Assembly: GCA_964508025.1 (NCBI GenBank)
Contig: CAZDSF010000041.1
Coordinates: 1-36,029, forward strand
Direction: 5' to 3'
DNA from: JAAZNO01 sp964508025
Lineage (GTDB): Bacteria; Chloroflexota; Anaerolineae; B4-G1; SLSP01
Length of the DNA: 36,029 bases
This document shows, piece after piece, positions 26,569 to 34,588 of the stretch. Positions within the stretch are counted from its first letter, which is position 1; each line of letters starts with the position of its first letter. The notes beneath the pieces were generated by a model. The model ran no database searches, was not told the DNA's origin, and saw only the letters and a list, made by a program, of their open reading frames with translations. Both the position numbers and the translations under genes were made by a program.

Positions 26569-26606
26569 TCTCGATCAATGCTGAAAGGAGGTGATGTGTA
26601 TCGAGA
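26569..26606 (+). promoter_or_regulatory. Orphan Shine-Dalgarno in a hairpin loop before the second solute-binding gene
   Basis: GAAAGGAGGTGAT (26583-26595) is a full complement of the usual 16S 3' end. It sits in the 24-base loop of a stem TCTCGAT (26569-26575) / ATCGAGA (26600-26606), 75 bases before the true ATG at 26671. Only tiny frames follow: 9 codons from the GTG at 26596, or 21 codons from the ATG at 26594, too close to the SD. It is either a ribosome-bound mRNA-stabilising site or a leader-peptide site. The matching element in the other system is at 18751-18764. Confidence 0.55.
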
Positions 26607-26670
26607 AACGCATCGTGCTCCATAATTGTAAGTTTGGCAGAATGATTCTACACCCTTGAAGGAGGAGCTT

Positions 26671-28683
26671 ATGGTTAAGAAGACTTGGTGGGCAATTGCG
26701 AGTGTGTTGCTGGTAGCCAGCATGTTGCTGAGCGCCTGCGGGCCGACGCCCACGGCCGAGAAAGTCGTCGAAACCGTGGTCATCACGGTGGAGAAAGAAG
26801 GGCAGATCGTGGAGGTCGTTGTCACCGCCACGCCGGCCCCGGTGCAGGCTAAGGAATTCAAGTCTGCCGATCCCACTACGCTGAACATGATTCCGTTCAG
26901 CGAGGGCATTGACACGCTCGATCCGGCCTGGAACTATGAGAGCGATGGCGACGCCGTCATCCTCAACGTCTATGACCAGCTCGTGACCTACGCCGGGCCT
27001 TCGGCCACCGAGTTCGTGCCGGCGCTGGCGACCGACTGGGAAATCTCCGATGACGGCCTGACCTACATCTTCAACATCCGCAAGGGTGTGAAGTTCCACA
27101 ACGGCGCCGATCTGACGCCCGAAGACGTGGCTTACAGCCTGCGCCGTGGCGTCCTGCAAGGCGGCACCTGGTCGCCGCAGTGGCTCTACACGGAGCCCTT
27201 CTTCGGCATCGGCGTGCATGACATCGCCGAGCTGGTGGATGAGACCGGCGATCTGGATGACGACCCCGAGGGCCTGCAGGCCGCGGATCCCGCGTTGCTG
27301 CTGGCTGCCTGCGAGCGGGTCATGGACATCATCGAATATGATGACGCCGCCGGCACCGTCACCTTCAACCTGGCAGTCCCGTGGGGGCCTTTCCTGGCGA
27401 CCCTGGCGCAGAGCTGGGGCTCCATCCTCGATAAGGACTGGGCCATCGAGAACGGCGCCTGGGATGGCGATTGCGCCACCTGGCAGAACTACTACGGCGT
27501 GACCTCCGAGACCAGTCCGCTGCGCGACAAGGTCAACGGCACCGGGCCATACAAGCTGGATAGCTGGACGCCTGGCGAGCAGAAAGTGCTCGTACGGAAT
27601 CCCAACTGGTGGCGCACCGAGCCGACCTTCCCCGGCGGCCCGACGCAACCCACGGTGGATCGCATCCTCATCAAGGGCGTTGCGGAGTGGGGCACGCGCT
27701 ATGCCATGCTCCAGGCCGGCGATGCCGACTGGGCCGATGTGCCGCGCGAGAATGTGACCCAGGTAGACCCCATGGTCGGCGAGTGGTGTGAGTACAACAT
27801 CAAGACCGAAGACTTCGACTGCGAGATCCTCGGCGAGCAACCGCTGCGGCTCTTCAAGGGCGCGCCCAGCGCCACCCGCACCGATGCGTTCTTCGTCTTC
27901 GACATCAACGTCGAGGGCGGCAACTCCTACATCGGCAGCGGCCAGCTGGATGGCAACGGCATTCCGCCCAACTTCTTCTCCGATGTTCACGTCCGCAAAG
28001 CCTTCAACTACTGCTTCGACTGGGACGCCTACATCGCCGACGCCCTGGCGGGCGAAGCCGTGCAGGTTTCCGGCTACCTCATCCCCGGCATGATCGGCTA
28101 CGAAGTGGATGGGCCGAAGTACACCTACGATCCCGACAAGTGCGCCGAAGAGCTGCAACTGGCTTGGGATGGACAGGTGTGGGAGAAGGGCTTCCGGATG
28201 CAAATCGGCTACAACACGGGCAACGTCACCCGCCAGACCATCGCCCAGATTCTGCAAGCGAACCTGGCCGACATTGACCCGAAGTTCCAGGTAGAGATCA
28301 TCGGCCTGCCCTGGCCCAGCTTCCTGGCCGCCTACCGCGCCAGCCGGCTGCCCATGGCAATCAGCGGCTGGATCGAGGACCTGCACGATCCGCACAACTG
28401 GGCGCAGCCCTTCCTCATCGGCACCTATGCCTCGCGGCAGCGGATGCCCAAGGACATGATTGCGGAGTTCAGCGAGTTGGTGGACGCCGGCGTGATGGCG
28501 ACCGACGATGCCGAGCGCGCCGCCATCTACCAGCAAGCCACCCGCCTCGACTATGAATACGCTCCCGCAATCCGCCTGGCAGTAGCGACAACCCGCCACT
28601 ACCAGCAGCGGTGGGTCGGCGGCTACTACTACAACCCCATCTACGGTTTCGATAACCGCTACTACACACTCACCAAGAAGTAA
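26671..28683 (+). CDS. Family 5 extracellular solute-binding lipoprotein, second system
   Basis: The 670-residue protein has a lipoprotein signal (MVKKTWWAIASVLLVASMLLSAC, Cys23), a linker, and an SBP_bac_5 domain with the family segment FNIRKGVKFHNGADLTPEDVAYSLRRG. The start at 26671 has GGAGGAG 6 bases upstream. It is only distantly like the 16626-18668 protein, so the two systems probably have different substrates. It lies 145 bases after the F ATPase gene, with the orphan SD between. A hairpin follows before the permease genes. Confidence 0.95.
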   Translation: MVKKTWWAIASVLLVASMLLSACGPTPTAEKVVETVVITVEKEGQIVEVVVTATPAPVQAKEFKSADPTTLNMIPFSEGIDTLDPAWNYESDGDAVILNVYDQLVTYAGPSATEFVPALATDWEISDDGLTYIFNIRKGVKFHNGADLTPEDVAYSLRRGVLQGGTWSPQWLYTEPFFGIGVHDIAELVDETGDLDDDPEGLQAADPALLLAACERVMDIIEYDDAAGTVTFNLAVPWGPFLATLAQSWGSILDKDWAIENGAWDGDCATWQNYYGVTSETSPLRDKVNGTGPYKLDSWTPGEQKVLVRNPNWWRTEPTFPGGPTQPTVDRILIKGVAEWGTRYAMLQAGDADWADVPRENVTQVDPMVGEWCEYNIKTEDFDCEILGEQPLRLFKGAPSATRTDAFFVFDINVEGGNSYIGSGQLDGNGIPPNFFSDVHVRKAFNYCFDWDAYIADALAGEAVQVSGYLIPGMIGYEVDGPKYTYDPDKCAEELQLAWDGQVWEKGFRMQIGYNTGNVTRQTIAQILQANLADIDPKFQVEIIGLPWPSFLAAYRASRLPMAISGWIEDLHDPHNWAQPFLIGTYASRQRMPKDMIAEFSELVDAGVMATDDAERAAIYQQATRLDYEYAPAIRLAVATTRHYQQRWVGGYYYNPIYGFDNRYYTLTKK

Positions 28684-28695
28684 TGCATTCTAAAC

Positions 28696-28730
28696 GGCTG
28701 GGGAGGCGTCCCTGCGACGTCTCCCCAGCC
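28696..28730 (+). other. Strong mid-operon hairpin between solute-binding and permease genes
   Basis: The arm GGCTGGGGAGGCGT (28696-28709) pairs with 28717-28730 over 14 positions with one G-U, with a 7-base loop. There is no T run, so it is more likely an mRNA 3' stabiliser than a full terminator. It matches the position of the true terminator in the other opp operon. Confidence 0.7.
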
Positions 28731-28749
28731 CTCCCGGAGGACATGGGTC

Positions 28750-29814
28750 ATGCTCAATTACATCATTCGCCGGCTGTTGATGGTGCCCCTGCTATTGATC
28801 GGGGTGACAATCCTCATTTTCGGCATGTTGCAGGCGCTCACACCCGTAGAACGCTCAGCGCTCTATGTGCGCGACATCCCCAAAACCGACAAAGCCATGG
28901 AAGGGGTAATCAAGCGTTATGGCCTGGATCAGCCCATCTACGTGCAATACTGGCGCTGGCTGGTGGGCGTCAGGGATCCACTCACCGGCGAGACCTTGGG
29001 CGGCATCCTGCGCGGCGATTTCGGCTATTCGCGCACCGCTTCACAGCCCGTCGCCGATATGCTGGCGCGGCGCTTCCCTGCCACATTGGAGATGACCCTA
29101 CTCTCGGTGGTTCCCGTGGTCGCCGGCGGCATCTTCCTAGGCGTCATCGGCGCAGTCAATCACAACAAACCGCTCGACCACATCGTGCGCATCTTCGGCA
29201 TTGTCGGCTGGTCGCTGCCCGACTTCGTCTTCGGCTTGCTGCTGTTGATGCTCTTCTACGCTGGGACCGGCTGGTTTCCGCCGGGGCGGGTATCGGATTG
29301 GGCAAATCAGATCATCATGTCGCCGGCGTTTCACAGTTACACGAAACTGATCACCATTGATGCGCTGCTCAACCTGCGCTTCGATATTTTCTGGGACGCC
29401 TTGCGCCACCTGATCCTTCCCGTCATCACGCTGGCGTATCTCTGGTGGGCGCTGACCTTGCGAGTGACGCGCTCTTCGATGCTGGAGACCTTGCGGCAGG
29501 ACTACATCACCACCGCCCGCGCCAAGGGCCTGGCAGAGCGGATCGTCATTCGCCGCCATGCGCTGCCCAACGGCCTGATGCCGGTCGTGACCCTCAGCGG
29601 CGGCACTGTGGTGGGGTTGTTGAGCGGCGTTGTCATCGTGGAGACCGTCTTCAACTTCCCCGGCATCGGGATGGCCGCTGCCAGAGCCGCCGTGAACCTC
29701 GATGTCATCACCGTGCTGGCGTTTGTGCTGCTCAACGGTTTGATCCTGGTGCTGGCGAATCTGATTGTAGATATTCTATACGCCTATATTGATCCCCGCG
29801 TGCGGCTGGATTAG
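28750..29814 (+). CDS. Opp/Dpp-type ABC transporter permease (B subunit), second system
   Basis: The 354-residue inner-membrane permease begins MLNYIIRRLLMVPLLLIGVTILIF and has the six-helix BPD core. The coupling loop is LRQDYITTARAKGLAERIVIRRHALPN. It ends with the family motif DPRVRLD. The ATG at 28750 has GGAGG about 9 bases upstream. It is followed by permease C after 18 bases. Confidence 0.94.
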   Translation: MLNYIIRRLLMVPLLLIGVTILIFGMLQALTPVERSALYVRDIPKTDKAMEGVIKRYGLDQPIYVQYWRWLVGVRDPLTGETLGGILRGDFGYSRTASQPVADMLARRFPATLEMTLLSVVPVVAGGIFLGVIGAVNHNKPLDHIVRIFGIVGWSLPDFVFGLLLLMLFYAGTGWFPPGRVSDWANQIIMSPAFHSYTKLITIDALLNLRFDIFWDALRHLILPVITLAYLWWALTLRVTRSSMLETLRQDYITTARAKGLAERIVIRRHALPNGLMPVVTLSGGTVVGLLSGVVIVETVFNFPGIGMAAARAAVNLDVITVLAFVLLNGLILVLANLIVDILYAYIDPRVRLD

Positions 29815-29832
29815 GGCAGGAGGGCGAGAAAC

Positions 29833-30867
29833 ATGAGCATAGAAGATACCGCTGCCGCTCCGGCGCGGAAATACAAAGAGATGGGCCGCCTTGAGCGCTG
29901 GCTCGGACATGATACGTACCGCGCGCTCAAAAACCTGCTGCGCAATCCGATCTCGGTGTTGGGGCTGGTATTGCTGACCTTTTTCATCCTGGTTGCCGTC
30001 GGCGCGCCGGTGCTCGCGCCGGTGAAACCAGGACAGGATCCCTACCGCATTCCCCGCGATGGCTACGGCTCTGTGCCGCAGCCGCCAGGGTCGGTGTGGA
30101 AGACACGTCAGCCCCCGATCCCCTTCTGGTGGAAATGGGTGATGCCTGAAGACAAACACGACCAGTGGGTTCACATTATGGGCACCGCCAGCGGGCAGTG
30201 GGATATCTGGTATGGCGTGATATGGGGCACGCGCACCGCGTTGCAAGTGGGTCTCATCATCACCGCCGTCGGCGCGCTGATGGGCATTACCCTGGGCGCC
30301 ATCTCCGCGTATTACGGCGGCGTGATAGACATGGTCATCATGCGCATTGCGGATATTTTCATGGCATTCCCCTTCACGCTCGCAGCGATGACGCTCTCAG
30401 CGGTACTCACACCCGTGCTGGGAAAGGGCATCATGGCGCCGATGGTCGCGCTGATGGCGTTCGGCTGGACAGGCTTCGCGCGCCTGCTGCGCAGTGACAT
30501 CCTCTCGGTGCGCGAGCGCGAGTACGTGCTGGCGGCGCGCGTCACTGGCGTCAAAGATGGGCGCATTCTCTTCCGGCATGTGCTGCCCAATGCCATCTTC
30601 CCCACCCTGGTGCTGGGATCCATGCGCATCGGCAGCTACGTGATCACATTTGCCGCGCTCAGCTTCCTGGGCATCGGCGCGGAAGTCGGTTACGCCGACT
30701 GGGGACAGTTGCTCTCCTTCGCGCGCGATTGGATGACGAATCTGAGCACCTATTGGTATATCGTGATCTATCCCGGCGTGGCGTTGATCCTCTTCGTCCT
30801 GTCGTGGAACCTGGTGGGCGACGCCCTCCGCGACGTGCTCGACCCGCGGCTGCAAGGCTCCCGATAG
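29833..30867 (+). CDS. Opp/Dpp-type ABC transporter permease (C subunit), second system
   Basis: The 344-residue inner-membrane permease has its first helix at about 36-56, then a long external loop of about 70 residues, then the BPD core. The coupling loop is REREYVLAARVTGVKDGRILFRHVLPN, and the end LVGDALRDVLDPRLQGS is typical of the C subunit. GGAGG lies upstream of the ATG. It is the last gene of the plus-strand operon, followed by a strong hairpin. Confidence 0.94.
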   Translation: MSIEDTAAAPARKYKEMGRLERWLGHDTYRALKNLLRNPISVLGLVLLTFFILVAVGAPVLAPVKPGQDPYRIPRDGYGSVPQPPGSVWKTRQPPIPFWWKWVMPEDKHDQWVHIMGTASGQWDIWYGVIWGTRTALQVGLIITAVGALMGITLGAISAYYGGVIDMVIMRIADIFMAFPFTLAAMTLSAVLTPVLGKGIMAPMVALMAFGWTGFARLLRSDILSVREREYVLAARVTGVKDGRILFRHVLPNAIFPTLVLGSMRIGSYVITFAALSFLGIGAEVGYADWGQLLSFARDWMTNLSTYWYIVIYPGVALILFVLSWNLVGDALRDVLDPRLQGSR

Positions 30868-30884
30868 CGTCCCCTCACAGACAT

Positions 30885-30926
30885 ATAACGCCGGGCCTTA
30901 CCGCTATGGGTGAGGCCCGGCGTTAT
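30885..30926. terminator. Bidirectional terminator hairpin between convergent genes
   Basis: Arms of 18 bases (30885-30902 and 30909-30926) pair with a single G-U, containing ATAACGCCGGGCC, around a 6-base loop. It lies 17 bases past the permease C stop and 17 before the end of the convergent minus-strand gene. T runs are weak on both sides. Confidence 0.8.
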
Positions 30927-30943
30927 GTTGAATCAAAACCGAA

Positions 30944-32116
30944 TCACAGCTCGTCAGCGACGCAAGCTTCAACCGTCACCGGCATGGCGCCGCGAAAACG
31001 GCAAGTCAACACGCCGCCGTCTTCGTACCGCGCCTCCAGCCACAGCAACCCGCCCCTTTGAAGCACACGCCGCACACTGAAATCCCCGGTCAGCATTTCG
31101 CGGCGGGCTGCCAGCTCAGCCAGCGCCGGCGCAGCGACCTCTAGCGGCTGACCCAACTGCCGCCATGGCTGCGTCCCTTCCAGCGCGCCGGTAATCAACG
31201 TCGCCATCCACACCGGATAGAGTTCCGAGACATCCACACAAGACGACACAGAATTCCCCATGACATTGCAGCGCATGATGAACCCATTGTCGAAAGCTAC
31301 ATCCACAGTGCTGGCGTAGAGCGTCTCGGTATCGCGGGCAAACTCCACGAAGTGCTGCGTGTACGTGGGGGTGAAACGCGCCCCATAACGCCGCGCCGCA
31401 TTGATATTGAGCGCATCGGCCTGTACCTGCGCTTCCCCGCCGGTGAGCATCGTCTGCACCAGGAGATCCGTGCGCCGCACAGGGATGAGCCGTGGATTGC
31501 TCAACAGCTCATTGACGATGAGCGCGGGCAACAGCGCCAGCAGCAGCCCCACCGGCAACAACATCCATGCCTGAGCGAGCAGCGCGCGTACGACTTGCCA
31601 GCGGCGGGCTGCCATCTGCGCCCGCGAAGCAACACGATCCCACACCGTCTCCATCATCTGCGCCTGCGCCATGCCCACCGCGACGCCTACCACCGCCAAC
31701 CCCAGAGCGACCAACCACGTGCGCACCTTATGCGAGAGGGTGAAGGCATACAGCTCCAGACCGGCAACGCGAGGTTCCAGAAGCCCGGCAAGCAGACTGG
31801 CGCCCTCATAGGGAATGTGACCCGCGAGCAAACCGAACGCCCCATTGACCACGATCCACAGCAAGACCGTCCACCCCATCGAGGGCAGCAGCGCCGCGAG
31901 CCATCCGGTCGCGCCGCCCACCAACAGCGCCAACGGCAGCCCTGCCGCCAGATGCAGCCAGGGCCACGCAGCGGCGCTGCGGGCGAGAAGCCATCCATCG
32001 CGGCCCCAGATGAGCAGCGCAAAACTCAAGCCGTAGAGCATCCCGAACAGAAGCCCAGTCAGCTGCAATACCTGGCGGGTGAGAGGCGCATCGAAATGAC
32101 CGGCTTTCATAACCAT
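30944..32116 (-). CDS. Unrecognised integral membrane protein with C-terminal external domain
   Basis: About 390 residues; I do not recognise the family. Residues ~10-220 hold about five to six hydrophobic segments. A further segment (LLPVGLLLALLPALIVNELL) precedes a soluble C-terminal part of about 170 residues containing MRCNVMGNSVSSCVDVSELYPVWMATL. The start at 32116 is chosen because GGAG lies 8 bases upstream and membrane segments begin soon after. The frame runs on to 32344, but that added part is Cys-rich and unlike a real N terminus. It is divergent from the secreted repeat protein at 32381 and convergent with the opp operon. Confidence 0.8.
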   Translation of the reverse strand: MVMKAGHFDAPLTRQVLQLTGLLFGMLYGLSFALLIWGRDGWLLARSAAAWPWLHLAAGLPLALLVGGATGWLAALLPSMGWTVLLWIVVNGAFGLLAGHIPYEGASLLAGLLEPRVAGLELYAFTLSHKVRTWLVALGLAVVGVAVGMAQAQMMETVWDRVASRAQMAARRWQVVRALLAQAWMLLPVGLLLALLPALIVNELLSNPRLIPVRRTDLLVQTMLTGGEAQVQADALNINAARRYGARFTPTYTQHFVEFARDTETLYASTVDVAFDNGFIMRCNVMGNSVSSCVDVSELYPVWMATLITGALEGTQPWRQLGQPLEVAAPALAELAARREMLTGDFSVRRVLQRGGLLWLEARYEDGGVLTCRFRGAMPVTVEACVADEL

Positions 32117-32286
32117 AATACCCGCTCCGCAGCAACAAGGTTCACATCCCCCCAACCGCCAATCGCCCATCACGACGCCAATCGCGCCCGGCCCGCCGCC
32201 GCATAAACCAGCGCCGCACCTTGAACAGTTTTGCGATGGACGACCACAAAACCGCACAAACCCATATTGTTGCGCAAAGCTTGCAT

Positions 32287-32315
32287 TTGACGGCAATTCA
32301 TGGTAAGATTTATAT
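32287..32315 (+). promoter_or_regulatory. Candidate promoter for the secreted repeat protein
   Basis: TTGACG (32287-32292) and TTATAT (32310-32315) are 17 bases apart, in the 264-base divergent spacer, giving a leader of about 60 bases before the ATG at 32381. I saw no equally good promoter for the minus-strand gene. Confidence 0.5.
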
Positions 32316-32380
32316 GTATTCCACCCACATGCGCAGTCCGTCATTCATGCGAACACTTCCGTAGCGAAAGGAGGAGACTT

Positions 32381-34060
32381 ATGCGATCCCGTTGGTTTGT
32401 TATTGTCCTAGTGCTTATTGCCATCCTGGCCTTGGCAACTACTTTTGTTGCCGCCACGGCGCCGCCGCAAGAGCCGGCGCCGGTTGCCGTTGCCCCAGCA
32501 GAGCGCGTGAGCGCACAACCCGCAGCCCCAGCCAGCAGCGCCGATGCCGCGCCGGCGGCAGCTGCACCGGCAAGCGCAGCCGCAGATGCGCCAACCGGCG
32601 GCAGAGATGGCGCCGTTCCGGCGCAGCCTCCGGTAGTAGATCAGGGCGGAACCTGTATCTCCGGCTACATCATTGATACGTACCACCAGCCGCAGGGCGC
32701 AGGTTGGACGGTGCGCATTACGCCAGAGGGCGGCGCGCCGCAGACCAAAGCCGCAGATGCCAGAGGCGTCTTCAAATTCGAGAGACTCCCTGGCGGCACG
32801 TACACAGTGGAACTGGAAGTGCCCGGCGGCTGGCAGCCTTTCACCCCCGCTTCCTTCAAGGTGACGTTGACCGGCGTGGGAACTCGCTGCGCCGAGGTAC
32901 GGATGAAGCTGGAAGCGCAACCCTGCCTCGACGTGGTGAAGCTGGACGCAGGCGGGCGGATGGGCTTCGCCCAGCTCGTGGGCATCCCCGGATGGAACAT
33001 CACCCTCGCATCCAAGATCACCACCGTCAACGGCATCACCGATGGGCAGGGGCGCGTGCGCTTCACGAACCTCGCCACCGGCGTGTGGACAGCGACCGAG
33101 GAATCGCGCATCGGCTGGCTGCCCGCACCGGGTTACACCAACCAACAGCGCATCACCTTGATCGCGCCGCGCATCCCCGGCGTCTGCCAGACCATACAAT
33201 TCGTCAACATGCAAGTACACGGCGGCTGCATCCAGGTGCAGAAGTTAGACGCCGCCGGTAAACCCCTGGCAGGATGGAAGATTACGCTCAGCCGTCCCGA
33301 TGGCACGCAAGCGCCCATCAGCCAAGTGACCAACAACCTCGGCATGGCGACCTTCGATAACCTGGCCCTCGGCGAGTGGCGCGTTAAAGAAGAGGTGAAG
33401 GAAAACTGGCGCGCGGTAGGCGCCTCGGAGACCGTGATAGATCTCACCACACCAGGTCGCTGCGTCACCGTCGCCTTCAAGAACGAGGCGCTGGGCTGTG
33501 TGGATGGCTACAAGATCAACCACCTGGATCAGGGACTCGCCGGCTGGACGATCATCGCGCGCAACGACGCCGGCGAGGAATACAGCACGGTGACGGATCG
33601 CAACGGCTTCTTCCAATTCCACCAGCTCAGCATGGGCAAGTGGCGCATCTCCGAGGTGCTCCAGACAGGCTGGGAGCCGGTGACGGCGTCCGAATTCGAG
33701 GTCACGATCACCCGCCCCTTCGCGTGCGAGCATGTGCGCTTCAAGAACAAGACCAATTACGCCTGCGTGGATATCTACAAGCGCGACGCTGCTGATAACG
33801 TGGGGCTGCCCGGCTGGCAAATTCACATCAAGCCCGCTTACGGCGGCGCCATGCAGACCGGCGTCACGGATGGCAGCGGGCATGTGCGNNNNNNNNNNNN
33901 NNNNNNNNNNNNNNNNNNNNNNNNNNNNNNNNNNNNNNNNNNNNNNNNNNNNNNNNNNNNNNNNNNNNNNNNNNNNNNNNNNNNNNNNGACGCCATCAAA
34001 CGCGCCAACGGTCTGGTCTCGGATACCATCTACGTCGGGCGGAACCTCTGCATCCCCTAA
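32381..34060 (+). CDS. Secreted protein with five Cys-paired SpaA/SdrD_B-like repeats and a LysM-like end (interrupted by an assembly gap)
   Basis: It starts with a signal or anchor helix (MRSRWFVIVLVLIAILALATTFVAA) and an Ala/Pro-rich linker. Then come about five repeats of 85-95 residues of the prealbumin-like beta-sandwich type (GWTVRITPEGG ... GVFKFERLPGGTYTVEL). Each complete repeat begins with a Cys (CISGY, CLDVV, CIQVQ, CVDGY) and has a second Cys near its end (RCAEV, VCQTI, RCVTV, ACEHV), suggesting one disulphide each. The fifth repeat runs into 100 Ns. After the gap AIKRANGLVSDTIYVGRNLCIP looks like the end of a LysM domain, which binds glycans or peptidoglycan. The true length is unknown and the two sides could be different genes. 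The ribosome site is AAAGGAGGAG. Confidence 0.82.
   Translation: MRSRWFVIVLVLIAILALATTFVAATAPPQEPAPVAVAPAERVSAQPAAPASSADAAPAAAAPASAAADAPTGGRDGAVPAQPPVVDQGGTCISGYIIDTYHQPQGAGWTVRITPEGGAPQTKAADARGVFKFERLPGGTYTVELEVPGGWQPFTPASFKVTLTGVGTRCAEVRMKLEAQPCLDVVKLDAGGRMGFAQLVGIPGWNITLASKITTVNGITDGQGRVRFTNLATGVWTATEESRIGWLPAPGYTNQQRITLIAPRIPGVCQTIQFVNMQVHGGCIQVQKLDAAGKPLAGWKITLSRPDGTQAPISQVTNNLGMATFDNLALGEWRVKEEVKENWRAVGASETVIDLTTPGRCVTVAFKNEALGCVDGYKINHLDQGLAGWTIIARNDAGEEYSTVTDRNGFFQFHQLSMGKWRISEVLQTGWEPVTASEFEVTITRPFACEHVRFKNKTNYACVDIYKRDAADNVGLPGWQIHIKPAYGGAMQTGVTDGSGHVXXXXXXXXXXXXXXXXXXXXXXXXXXXXXXXXXXDAIKRANGLVSDTIYVGRNLCIP
33889..33988. other. Assembly gap of 100 N
   Basis: Exactly 100 undetermined bases, the common placeholder for a gap of unknown size. 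It falls inside the repeat-protein gene, where near-identical repeats may have stopped assembly. Confidence 0.99.
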
Positions 34061-34066
34061 AAGTGG

Positions 34067-34126
34067 GACAGGCTTTCCAGCCTGTCATCACCGCAACCAT
34101 AGGACGGGCTTTCCAGCCCGTCCTAT
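34067..34126. repeat. Hairpin repeat family with GCTTTCCAG core
   Basis: Two inverted repeats share the core: one at 34067-34086 (GACAGGC ... GCCTGTC) and a perfect 12-bp stem at 34099-34126 (ATAGGACGGGCT, loop ttcc). Partial copies follow at about 34133-34148 and 34307-34327. They directly follow the repeat-protein stop and may act as terminators. They look like a dispersed palindromic element. Confidence 0.7.
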
Positions 34127-34174
34127 TTCGTGGGATAGGCTTTCCAGTCATTGTTCAGGTTTCCATCGCAAGGC

Positions 34175-34275
34175 GTAGATTTTGGGCTGAAGCCCTTTAG
34201 AAGGTGTGTTTTTCGCTGCCGCGCTGCGCGCGGCAGCGAAAAACACTTTCTGAACCTCCGGCTTTAGCCGCTTTT
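34175..34275. repeat. Large palindromic element
   Basis: A perfect 18-bp stem (34206-34223 with 34229-34246, starting GTGTTTTTCGC) extends outward past a 2-base bulge to about 34196 and 34254. It is flanked by small palindromes GGGCTGAAGCCC and CGGCTTTAGCCG. It is consistent with a non-coding, MITE-like or REP-like repeat. Confidence 0.7.
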
Positions 34276-34396
34276 TGTCGTGGCAAACGGGATAACGCTG
34301 AACAGTTACGCTTTCCAGCCCGTCTTTTTTCACAGCCCGCGCTTCTTGCATCAGCAACAAGGAATACTATAATGCATCCCGCAACTGGGGGTGGAA

Positions 34397-34486
34397 TGTC
34401 TGACGGGCAAGAATGGCTCCTGCGATAAGCAGGAATGCCCGTCCCACAGATGAATTGTCTGACGGGCAAGAATGCCCGTCCCACAG
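34397..34486. repeat. Two copies of an ACGGGCAAGAATGCCCGT hairpin unit
   Basis: The unit from TGTCTGACGGGC to CCCGTCCCACAG is intact at 34456-34486. The copy at about 34397-34449 carries an internal insertion with its own small stem (CTCCTGC ... GCAGGA). The rest of the 528-base spacer 34061-34588 shows no gene. Confidence 0.75.
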
Positions 34487-34537
34487 CGATACAGTCTGAA
34501 AGTGCGTAACGATATCTATTCTCAAGGCGCTATTGAC

Positions 34538-34572
34538 TTTCATCCTTCCGCCTTCATCCTTCATCCTTAACC
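34538..34572. repeat. 7-base-period array before the ABC ATPase gene
   Basis: Five heptads of the CTTCATC type, with CTTCCGC as the second and CTTAACC as the last, end just before the ribosome site TAAGGAG. Unit and orientation match the array in front of the esterase gene (23730-23757). Confidence 0.78.
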
Positions 34573-34588
34573 TAAGGAGCTATCCTGA

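Noticed and set aside
26594..26659. 21-codon leader gene starting MCIEKRIV
   Set aside because: Its ATG overlaps the strong SD itself, so spacing is wrong for initiation. It was kept only as an alternative explanation for the orphan SD element.
26575..28599. Minus-strand open frame of 674 codons opposite the second solute-binding gene
   Set aside because: It is a mirror of a clear lipoprotein gene, has no family-like sequence or ribosome site, and is explained by GC-rich codon use leaving the opposite frame open.
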